Origin: JBBTYZ01 sp038061595
Lineage (GTDB): Bacteria; Patescibacteriota; Minisyncoccia; UBA6257; GWB1-50-10
Length of the DNA: 13,741 nt
NCBI GenBank assembly: GCA_038061595.1
Contig: JBBTYZ010000026.1
Location: forward strand, 1 to 13,741
Reading direction: 5' to 3'
The notes beneath the pieces are model-generated. The model was not told the origin of the DNA. It worked only from the letters and a program-made list of their open reading frames with translations, and ran no database searches. Position 1 is the stretch's first letter; every line of letters begins with the position of its first letter. Shown piece by piece: positions 1-5,668 of this stretch. The position numbers and the translations under genes were made by a program.

Positions 1-2
1 TT

Positions 3-1460
3 TGGTGGATTTTTCGTCAGGCAAAAACAGGAGTAAACCAAGCGTTCACGTTTGGTAAAATCAATCTCAAGCTCTTCTCTGCTCTAAAAGACAAGATAAC
101 TTTTAAAGACGTCGCGGGTCAGAAAGAAGCCAAAGAAGAATTAGAAGAGGTAGTAGACTTTCTTAAAAATCCGAAAAAATTTTTGGCGATGGGCGCAAAA
201 ATTCCTCGGGGCGTGCTTTTAATGGGGCAACCGGGTACTGGCAAAACTCTTCTTGCTCGTGCCGTTGCTGGAGAAAGCAACGTGCCTTTCTTCCATATTT
301 CTGCATCGGAGTTTGTAGAGATGTTTGTCGGAGTGGGCGCTTCTCGGGTAAGAGACCTTTTCCAGACAGCAAAACGCGCTGCCCCTTCTATTATTTTTAT
401 AGACGAAATTGATGCTGTTGGGCGTGAACGAGGAGCTGGTTTGGGTGGGGGTCATGACGAGCGAGAACAAACCCTGAACCAGATTTTGGTTGAGATGGAT
501 GGATTTGATAGAGATACCAATATTATTGTCATGGCGGCCACAAACCGACCCGATATTTTAGATTCCGCACTCCTCCGACCCGGCAGATTTGACAGAAGAG
601 TCATACTCGATATGCCCGACATAAAGGACAGGGAAGAAATATTGAGAATTCATTCCAAAGGAAAGCCGATTGAGAAAGATGTTGATCTTAAGATTGTCGC
701 GATCCGTACGCCGGGGTTCTCTGGGGCTGACTTGGCTAATTTGGTTAATGAAGCAGCGATTTGGGCAGCGCGACACGGACGCAAGCAAGTTGTACAAATG
801 GACTTTTTTAGTTCAATCGAAAAAGTTATTTTGGGTCCAGAGCGGAAGAGCCGTGTGATTTCAGAGAAAGAAAAAGAAATAACCGCTTATCATGAGGCGG
901 GGCATGCGCTTGTTGCCGCTGGTTTAAAAGCGTCAGATCCGGTTCATAAGGTTTCTATTATTAGTCGTGGAATGGCCGGAGGTTACACATTGAAACTCCC
1001 AAGCGAAGAAAGACATCTTCGTACCAAATCACAATTTTTGGCTGACCTTGCTGTTGCTTTTGGTGGATACATAGCGGAGCTAACAATGTTCAAAGATTTG
1101 AGCACTGGTTCATCAAATGATATCCGTGAAGCAACCAAGCTCGCTCATCGGTTGGTCACTCAATATGGGATGAGTGATAAACTTGGTCCAAGGACTTTTG
1201 GTAAGTCGCACGAATTGATTTTTCTAGGACGCGAGATGACAACCGAGAAGGATTATTCCGAAGCGATTGCGGGAAAGATTGATGAGGAAGTAAGCGGATT
1301 AATAGACAAGGCGTTTCTCGCCGCAAAGAAAATAATAACTACTCATAAAAATGTGTTAACCAAGATTGCAAAAACTCTTATTGAGAAAGAGACCCTAGAA
1401 CAGGAGGAGTTTTACAAAATCATAAAAAGTTTTAATCTAAAGCCAGTAGTGATAACATAG
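3..1460 (+). CDS. ftsH: ATP-dependent zinc metalloprotease FtsH (5' end outside window)
   Basis: This is the membrane-anchored AAA+ protease that unfolds and degrades membrane and misfolded soluble proteins as a hexamer. The reading frame is open from base 3, so the gene enters from outside the window; the TTG and ATG codons at 183 and 189 are internal. About 485 residues are visible, starting just after where the second membrane helix should lie. In order they show a linker, Walker A GQPGTGKT (about 225-248), pore loop MFVGVGA, Walker B IIFIDEIDA (about 390-416), the second region of homology ending RPGRFDRR with the arginine fingers, the zinc site HEAGH (891-905), and the downstream STGSSNDI segment carrying the third zinc ligand Asp. 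All key residues are intact, so an active enzyme is expected. The stop codon is TAG, 6 nt before a tRNA gene. The N-terminal helices and extracytoplasmic domain cannot be assessed. Confidence 0.97.
   Translation, partial: WWIFRQAKTGVNQAFTFGKINLKLFSALKDKITFKDVAGQKEAKEELEEVVDFLKNPKKFLAMGAKIPRGVLLMGQPGTGKTLLARAVAGESNVPFFHISASEFVEMFVGVGASRVRDLFQTAKRAAPSIIFIDEIDAVGRERGAGLGGGHDEREQTLNQILVEMDGFDRDTNIIVMAATNRPDILDSALLRPGRFDRRVILDMPDIKDREEILRIHSKGKPIEKDVDLKIVAIRTPGFSGADLANLVNEAAIWAARHGRKQVVQMDFFSSIEKVILGPERKSRVISEKEKEITAYHEAGHALVAAGLKASDPVHKVSIISRGMAGGYTLKLPSEERHLRTKSQFLADLAVAFGGYIAELTMFKDLSTGSSNDIREATKLAHRLVTQYGMSDKLGPRTFGKSHELIFLGREMTTEKDYSEAIAGKIDEEVSGLIDKAFLAAKKIITTHKNVLTKIAKTLIEKETLEQEEFYKIIKSFNLKPVVIT
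1450..1458 (+). promoter_or_regulatory. Possible extended -10 for the tRNA pair
   Basis: TGATAACAT overlaps the ftsH stop codon and would start transcription near 1465, about 2 nt before tRNA-Ile. It resembles the TGATATAAT elements found elsewhere in the window but has a weaker hexamer and no clear -35. Co-transcription of the tRNAs with ftsH is the alternative. Confidence 0.25.
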
Positions 1461-1466
1461 GTTCTT

Positions 1467-1538
1467 GCGCGTGTAGCTCAACGGCAGAGCAGTCGTCTTA
1501 TACACGACCGGTTCTAGGTTCGAATCCTAGCACGCGCA
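1467..1538 (+). tRNA. tRNA-Ile (anticodon UAU)
   Basis: A complete 72-nt cloverleaf: acceptor stem GCGCGTG/CACGCGC, D stem GCTC/GAGC, anticodon stem GTCGT/ACGAC, 5-nt variable region, T stem CTAGG/CCTAG with loop TTCGAAT, and discriminator A. The anticodon loop at 1497-1503 is CTTATAC, which puts TAT at 1499-1501 and reads AUA. Isoleucine identity features known from E. coli are present: U12-A23, C29-G41, C4-G69, A37 and A73, although position 38 is C rather than A. CCA is not encoded. Most bacteria read AUA with a lysidine-modified CAU tRNA, so a UAU isoacceptor is unusual. The neighbouring tRNA-Val is similar over the acceptor and D arms but has a different anticodon arm. Confidence 0.9.
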
Positions 1539-1544
1539 CACGTT

Positions 1545-1616
1545 GCGCGCTTAGCTCAGTGGTAGAGCGACTCGTTTACACCGAGTAGGTCCGGGGTTCG
1601 ATCCCTCGAGCGCGCA
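1545..1616 (+). tRNA. tRNA-Val (anticodon UAC)
   Basis: A 72-nt cloverleaf: acceptor stem GCGCGCT/AGCGCGC, D stem GCTC/GAGC, anticodon stem ACTCG/CGAGT with loop TTTACAC (anticodon TAC), T stem CGGGG/CCTCG with one G-U pair, and discriminator A. CCA is not encoded. It lies 6 nt after tRNA-Ile and is presumably processed from the same transcript. Its aminoacyl-tRNA synthetase, ValRS, is encoded at the far end of the window. Confidence 0.95.
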
Positions 1617-1629
1617 CACTTTAACTGAT

Positions 1630-2520
1630 TTATTCTCTTCGTCTTGCGTGAAAAGTCTCGTGTATTTCGCGTAGTTCTTTATTTGTGAGGTGGGTATAAA
1701 CTTGGGTGGTAGATATGTTGGAATGCCCCAAAAGTTCTTGGACCGAACGAAGGTCGGCGCCGTTTATTAAAAGATCGGTTGCAAAACTGTGTCGCAATTG
1801 GTGCGGATGTACTTTCTTTGGGATTCCAGCCTCTTTCGCTCTCGTCTCAACCAATCTCTGAACCGCGCGAGGGGTGATCTTTCCTAGTGCGTTACCGGCT
1901 TTGGTTAAGCTCACAAAAAGAGCTTCGTCTGTATCACCGCGCTTATCTAAATATTTTTTTATAGATGATTTCGCTCCATCCGAAAGGAATACCACCCTTA
2001 GTTTTTCCCCCTTCCCGCGTACCGATATTTCTCCTCTTATCAAATCTATTTTTCTCTTTAAGTTGCACAGCTCGGAGAGCCGGAGCCCGGTTGAAAACAG
2101 CGTTTCTAATATTGCCTTGTCGCGTAATGCGCGGATGTCTTCATTTTTGGGGGCTTCAAGCAAACGAGTGAGTTCGTTGTAATCCAAAACGTCTATGTCG
2201 CGTCTTGCGATTTTTGGGAGCTCTATCGTTTCAGGCGACGCCACATCAATGCCACGCTTTATAAGGTATTTCAGGAAATTACGGAGTGCTATTACATAAT
2301 AACTTTGAGTTATTTTTTTAATCGGCGAGCGAGCGAGCTGTAGTCTGAACTTCCGGATATTTTCTTCGGTTATATCCTCAATAGAAGAAACTCCTGATTT
2401 TTCAACGAACACTTTAAGGTATCGTTCGTAATTTTCTCTGGTTTTTGGAGATCTATTCTTTTCTATTTCCAAGTAATCCAGATAATCTTTAATAAATTTT
2501 TCAATTTCTCTTATCGCCAT
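1630..2520 (-). CDS. Tyrosine recombinase of the XerC/XerD type
   Basis: A site-specific tyrosine recombinase of 296 residues, close to the roughly 300 of XerC and XerD, which resolve chromosome dimers at dif with FtsK. An N-terminal SAM-like DNA-binding domain (about 1-95) precedes the catalytic domain. The catalytic set is complete: R147 in STGLRLSEL, K170 in RGKGEK, H240 and R243 in HPHQLRHSF, H266 in LGHSN, and nucleophile Y275 in TQVYTH. I chose the ATG at 2520 because an extended -10 promoter ends 7 nt before it. The frame stays open to a TTG at 2613, but that stretch is Cys/Phe-rich, unlike Xer proteins, and covers the promoter. The gene faces two tRNA genes, but its size and housekeeping neighbours favour a chromosomal Xer over a mobile-element integrase. 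XerC, XerD or a single-Xer system cannot be told apart here. Confidence 0.93.
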   Translation of the reverse strand: MAIREIEKFIKDYLDYLEIEKNRSPKTRENYERYLKVFVEKSGVSSIEDITEENIRKFRLQLARSPIKKITQSYYVIALRNFLKYLIKRGIDVASPETIELPKIARRDIDVLDYNELTRLLEAPKNEDIRALRDKAILETLFSTGLRLSELCNLKRKIDLIRGEISVRGKGEKLRVVFLSDGAKSSIKKYLDKRGDTDEALFVSLTKAGNALGKITPRAVQRLVETRAKEAGIPKKVHPHQLRHSFATDLLINGADLRSVQELLGHSNISTTQVYTHLTNKELREIHETFHARRRE

Positions 2521-2527
2521 TGCTTTT

Positions 2528-2536
2528 ATTATATCA
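2528..2536 (-). promoter_or_regulatory. Extended -10 promoter of the xer gene
   Basis: Read on the minus strand the sequence is TGATATAAT, a perfect TGn plus TATAAT extended -10, with no recognisable -35. The hexamer ends 7 nt before the ATG at 2520, so transcription should start at or next to the start codon. No Shine-Dalgarno sequence fits in this space. Confidence 0.7.
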
Positions 2537-2546
2537 CCGTTGTGTG

Positions 2547-2669
2547 TCGCAAAATAAGGTTTATTGCAACAAAAATTAAAATATTTGTCGCAAAAACCGG
2601 AAAGATTTTGCAACGCTTCGGAGAATCATCGCAAAATCTTTCCTAATTTTGACAAAAAACGCAATTTAT
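2547..2669. repeat. Phased TCGCAAAA repeats with a 13-bp inverted repeat
   Basis: The octamer TCGCAAAA occurs at 2547, 2588 and 2629, exactly 41 bp apart each time. Inverted relatives TTGCAAC lie between them at 2564 and 2608. A perfect 13-bp inverted repeat, GGAAAGATTTTGC (2599-2611) and GCAAAATCTTTCC (2631-2643), is separated by 19 nt. The set fills the space between the divergent xer and rpsO promoters and ends 5 bp before the rpsO -35. There is no T-run after the inverted repeat, so it is not an intrinsic terminator. It may be a regulator-binding region; no binding protein can be named. Confidence 0.5.
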
Positions 2670-2677
2670 AATACAAT
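2649..2677 (+). promoter_or_regulatory. Promoter of rpsO
   Basis: TTGACA at 2649-2654, a 17-bp spacer and TACAAT at 2672-2677 form a near-consensus sigma-70-type promoter. An overlapping TATAAT at 2667-2672 would give only a 12-bp spacer. The predicted start is near 2684, which is the A of the rpsO ATG. Confidence 0.8.
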
Positions 2678-2683
2678 CCGTTC

Positions 2684-2950
2684 ATGCTTTCAAAACGGTC
2701 TAAAACGGCAGCGGTTAAAGAAATTCAGAGACACGATAAGGACACGGGTTCAGCCGAGGTTCAGGTTTCGCTTTTAACAAAACAGATTACAGCCTTAGCC
2801 AGTCATTTAAAGAAACACTCGAAAGATAATCACTCGCGTCGCGGGTTATTGATGATGGTTGGTAAGCGCAGGAAGTTCTTGCAATATCTTAGGAGAGAAA
2901 ACGAAAAGATGTACGAAAAATTAATGAAGAAACTCAAGATTGAGGGTTAA
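2684..2950 (+). CDS. rpsO: 30S ribosomal protein S15
   Basis: S15 binds 16S rRNA in the central domain early in 30S assembly. The protein has 88 residues, against 89 in E. coli, and shows the family core TGSAEVQVSLLTKQI followed by HSKDNHSRRGLL and the basic GKRRKFLQYLRR helix. The start codon is fixed by the conserved length and by the promoter, whose -10 ends only 6 nt upstream. The mRNA is therefore probably leaderless and has no Shine-Dalgarno site. In several bacteria S15 represses its own translation through a structured 5' leader, and there is no room for one here. It lies upstream of pnp as in the classical rpsO-pnp pair, but with a NYN-domain gene between them. A weak terminator follows it. 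Confidence 0.97.
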   Translation: MLSKRSKTAAVKEIQRHDKDTGSAEVQVSLLTKQITALASHLKKHSKDNHSRRGLLMMVGKRRKFLQYLRRENEKMYEKLMKKLKIEG

Positions 2951-2987
2951 TTATGATGCCGGCCTATAAAAAACATAAATCATACAT

Positions 2988-3011
2988 AGCTTAAAAAAGG
3001 CTTATTTTTTT
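2988..3011 (+). terminator. Weak intrinsic terminator after rpsO
   Basis: AGCTT (2988-2992) pairs with AGGCT (2998-3002), one pair being G-T, across an all-A loop. A run of seven T follows at 3005-3011. The 5-bp stem is weak, so partial read-through into the NYN-pnp genes is plausible. Confidence 0.4.
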
Positions 3012-3027
3012 ATGGGGAATTAATATT

Positions 3028-3573
3028 ATGAAACCAACGAATATAAAAAGAACAGATATAAATATAGTAAACACAGCACAGAGGGTGGGTATTTTTATCG
3101 ATGTGCAAAACGTATATCATTCCGCCAAGAATCTTTATGGCGCGAGAGTTAATTTCGAAGAGCTCATCAAAACCCTAACTGCCGGAAGGCCCCTCATAAG
3201 ATCGGTTGCTTATGTGGTGAAGAGCGAAACGGCATTGGGCGAGGACTCTTTTTTTGAAGCCTTGAGAAAAACCGGGCTTGAATTGCGGCTCAAGGATCTA
3301 CAAATATATCCTGGTGGGAGCAAGAAGGCTGATTGGGATGTGGGAATGGCGGTTGATGCGATACGAATGGCCTCAATGTTTGATGTGGTAGTTCTTGTGA
3401 CAGGAGATGGGGATTTCGTCCCTTTAGTTGATTACCTAAAATGGGGCTTGGGGAAGCAGGTTGAAGTCGCTGCTTTTTCTAAAACCACCTCTGGCAGACT
3501 TAGAGAGGTAGCGGATAAGTTCACGGAATTAGAGAATATACCAAAGATTTTATTAAAAATTAGAAGGAGATAA
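3028..3573 (+). CDS. NYN-domain (LabA/DUF88-like, PIN-fold) putative ribonuclease
   Basis: A 181-residue protein whose core matches the NYN family, PIN-fold proteins that are proven or suspected metal-dependent ribonucleases. The first beta strand carries VGIFIDVQN, with acidic D25 and N28. A central KADWDVGMAVD supplies D102, D104 and D110, and VLVTGDGDF supplies D127 and D129. These are the expected acidic metal-binding positions, so activity is plausible, but no substrate can be inferred. Residues 1-18 form a polar tail before the domain. The ATG at 3028 has only a poor ribosome-binding candidate, GGGGA, about 10 nt upstream. The gene ends 7 nt before pnp and its last codons contain the pnp Shine-Dalgarno site, so the two are surely co-transcribed and probably translationally linked. 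A role in RNA turnover with PNPase is inferred from context only. Confidence 0.85.
   Translation: MKPTNIKRTDINIVNTAQRVGIFIDVQNVYHSAKNLYGARVNFEELIKTLTAGRPLIRSVAYVVKSETALGEDSFFEALRKTGLELRLKDLQIYPGGSKKADWDVGMAVDAIRMASMFDVVVLVTGDGDFVPLVDYLKWGLGKQVEVAAFSKTTSGRLREVADKFTELENIPKILLKIRRR
3563..3570 (+). promoter_or_regulatory. Shine-Dalgarno site of pnp
   Basis: AGAAGGAG lies in the last codons of the NYN gene, about 10 nt before the pnp ATG. It is one of the clearest ribosome-binding sites in the window and shows that the organism uses Shine-Dalgarno initiation inside operons. Confidence 0.8.
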
Positions 3574-3580
3574 CAAAAAC

Positions 3581-5623
3581 ATGAAATTAAACAAAAAGAT
3601 TTACGAAACCGAATTGGATGGCGTACTGATAAGCCTTGAGGTCTCCGAGATGGCTCGTCAGGCCAACGCCGCCGTGCTCGGTCGTTACGGCGACACAATC
3701 GTACTAGCAACGGTTGTAATGGGGAAAGAAGACAAGTCGGGAGATTTCTTTCCGCTTACGGTAGATTATGAGGAAAGATTTTATGCCGCCGGTAAAATTA
3801 TGGGTAGTAGGTTTATGCGTCGCGAAGGAAAAGCATCAGATGAGGCCATTCTATCCGGCCGTTTGATAGACAGGACCATTCGTCCGCTTTTCGATCAAAG
3901 AATGCGTCGCGAGGTTCAAGTTACCATCACTATTCTTTCTTACGACGAGAAAAACGATCCAGATGTAATTTCGCTTCTCGCCTCTTCTGCTGCCTTGAGC
4001 ATTTCTGATATTCCTTGGGGAGGGCCGGTTGCCGGAGTTAAATTTTTATCTTTGAAGCCCGATAAAGAAATTGAATATCAGGCTTTTTTTGCCGGACCAG
4101 AGAAAAGGATAAGTATGATTGAGTTCGAGGGCGATGAGATAAAAGAAGAAAAAGCTTTAGAACTTTTTGTGGAAGCAGAGAAAAAAATAAAAAACATTGT
4201 TGATTTTCAGAATAAAATAGTAAGTGATATAGGCAAAGAGAAAGTAAAAATTAATTTAGCAGAACCCGACCCAATATTGGTGAAAAAAATTACCGACTTC
4301 ATTAAAGGCACTTTGGAAGACGCGATAAAAAACAAGAAACTGGGTGAACTGAAACATAACCTCTTTATGCATCTCAATGATACAGAAGGCGAATCTGCTG
4401 ATTGGAAGGGCGCTGATGTCATCTTTGAAGAAGAGATTAATCGTTTTGTTCATGAAGATGTAATGAAGCGCGATCAACGTCCTGATGGAAGAAAACTGGA
4501 CGAGGTTCGCGATCTTTATTCGGAAGTCGGGCTTTTTAAGCGTACCCATGGCTCAGCGTTGTTTATGAGAGGCGATACGCAAATTCTGGCGGTTACAACT
4601 CTTGGTACTTCGGACGCGGAGCAATTAGTTGAAAACATTGAGTTCTCTGGCACCAAAAGATTTATGTTGCATTATAACTTTCCTCCATTTTCAACCGGCG
4701 AAACGGGTAGGTCGCGTGGTCCTGGAAGGCGAGAGATTGGTCATGGCGCTTTGGCTGCAAAAGCTGTGAAAGCTATGCTGCCATCAAAAGACCAATTCCC
4801 TTACACAATAAGAATCGTCTGTGAGACGCTTTCTTCAAACGGATCTTCTTCAATGGCCTCCGCCTGCTCAGCGATACTTTCTCTTATGGATGCCGGCGTA
4901 CCAATCAGGAAGCCAGTTGCCGGTATTGCTATGGGTTTGATGTTGGGAGAAAAAGGAGAATTTAAAGTTTTAACTGATATACAGGGACCAGAAGATCATC
5001 ACGGAGACATGGATTTTAAAGTTGCAGGAACCAAAGATGGCGTAACTGCGATTCAGATGGATGTGAAAGTTGAGGGAATCACTAAAGAAATTTTTTCACG
5101 CACCTTGGAACAAGGAAAGCGTGCTCGTCTGCATATCTTGGAATCAATGAACAAGACGTTGTCCGAGTCCCGTAAGGAGATTTCTGTTTTTGCCCCGAAG
5201 ATACTTATGCTCGAAATACCGGTTGATAAGATTGGGGAAGTCATTGGTCCGGGCGGGAAGGTCATAAACGGTATCATCGCTGCAACTGGAGGCGAAACTT
5301 CTATTAATATAGAACAGACGGGTAGGGTTTATGTTGCGGGCATAGATTTAGAGATGGTTCAAAAAGCCTATGAGATGGTTAAACAGATTGTAAAAGAATT
5401 TAAGGTTGGTGAGATTATTGAGGGAGATATAATAAAAATATTAGATTTTGGTGCGATAGTTGATTTGGGAGGCGGTAGAGACGGCATGATTCATGTTTCG
5501 GAACTTAAGGAGGGTTTTGTTAAGAAAGTAGACGACGTTGTCCACTTAGGAGATAGGGTTAAAGCAAAAATAATAAAAGCCGAAGACGGAAGGATTGGTC
5601 TTTCTATAAAACAACTCAAATAA
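3581..5623 (+). CDS. pnp: Polyribonucleotide nucleotidyltransferase (PNPase)
   Basis: PNPase degrades RNA 3' to 5' by phosphorolysis as a ring-shaped trimer and is a core enzyme of mRNA decay. The protein has 680 residues, slightly shorter than E. coli (711). The order is first RNase PH-like domain (about 1-140, with the FYAAGKIMGSRFMRREG signature), helical linker, second RNase PH-like domain (about 300-530), KH domain (about 545-605, VIGPGGK loop) and S1 domain (about 607-680). The second RNase PH domain has FPPFSTGETGRSRGPGRREIGHG and the catalytic segment around 466-478, where D472 and D478 match the E. coli active-site aspartates D486 and D492. All domains are intact. Translation starts behind a strong Shine-Dalgarno site inside the preceding NYN gene. 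No convincing terminator follows; the next gene has its own promoter 33 bp later. Confidence 0.98.
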   Translation: MKLNKKIYETELDGVLISLEVSEMARQANAAVLGRYGDTIVLATVVMGKEDKSGDFFPLTVDYEERFYAAGKIMGSRFMRREGKASDEAILSGRLIDRTIRPLFDQRMRREVQVTITILSYDEKNDPDVISLLASSAALSISDIPWGGPVAGVKFLSLKPDKEIEYQAFFAGPEKRISMIEFEGDEIKEEKALELFVEAEKKIKNIVDFQNKIVSDIGKEKVKINLAEPDPILVKKITDFIKGTLEDAIKNKKLGELKHNLFMHLNDTEGESADWKGADVIFEEEINRFVHEDVMKRDQRPDGRKLDEVRDLYSEVGLFKRTHGSALFMRGDTQILAVTTLGTSDAEQLVENIEFSGTKRFMLHYNFPPFSTGETGRSRGPGRREIGHGALAAKAVKAMLPSKDQFPYTIRIVCETLSSNGSSSMASACSAILSLMDAGVPIRKPVAGIAMGLMLGEKGEFKVLTDIQGPEDHHGDMDFKVAGTKDGVTAIQMDVKVEGITKEIFSRTLEQGKRARLHILESMNKTLSESRKEISVFAPKILMLEIPVDKIGEVIGPGGKVINGIIAATGGETSINIEQTGRVYVAGIDLEMVQKAYEMVKQIVKEFKVGEIIEGDIIKILDFGAIVDLGGGRDGMIHVSELKEGFVKKVDDVVHLGDRVKAKIIKAEDGRIGLSIKQLK

Positions 5624-5625
5624 GC

Positions 5626-5634
5626 TTATCCACA
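5626..5634 (+). promoter_or_regulatory. DnaA-box-like 9-mer
   Basis: TTATCCACA matches the consensus DnaA box exactly. It is the only copy I noticed, and it sits in a 45-bp intergenic space. One exact match in a window this size can arise by chance, and neither an origin cluster nor a dnaA or dnaN gene is nearby. Confidence 0.25.
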
Positions 5635-5652
5635 GCTACGAGCAAAATCAGT

Positions 5653-5661
5653 TGTTATAAT
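5653..5661 (+). promoter_or_regulatory. Extended -10 promoter of the 5669 gene
   Basis: TGTTATAAT combines TGn with a perfect TATAAT, and there is no matching -35. The hexamer ends 7 nt before the ATG at 5669, predicting a leaderless or nearly leaderless mRNA. No Shine-Dalgarno sequence is present. Confidence 0.65.
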
Positions 5662-5668
5662 AATAGTA

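Noticed and set aside
183..1460. ftsH starting at the TTG at 183
   Set aside because: The frame is open to base 3 and encodes the conserved KITFKDVAG and EVVDFLKNPKKF segments of FtsH, so the start lies outside the window.
1467..2520. Tyrosine recombinase beside tRNA genes as an integrated mobile element
   Set aside because: The protein has XerC/D length and motifs, the flanking genes are housekeeping, and I saw no repeat of the tRNA 3' end elsewhere in the window that could be an attachment site.
2521..2613. N-terminal extension of the xer gene to the TTG at 2613
   Set aside because: The extension is Cys/Phe-rich, has no counterpart in Xer proteins, and covers the extended -10 promoter that ends 7 nt before the ATG at 2520.
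2599..2643. Inverted repeat as a dif site or an intrinsic terminator
   Set aside because: dif has two 11-bp arms around about 6 bp, whereas here 13-bp arms flank 19 nt. No T-run follows the second arm, so it is not a terminator.
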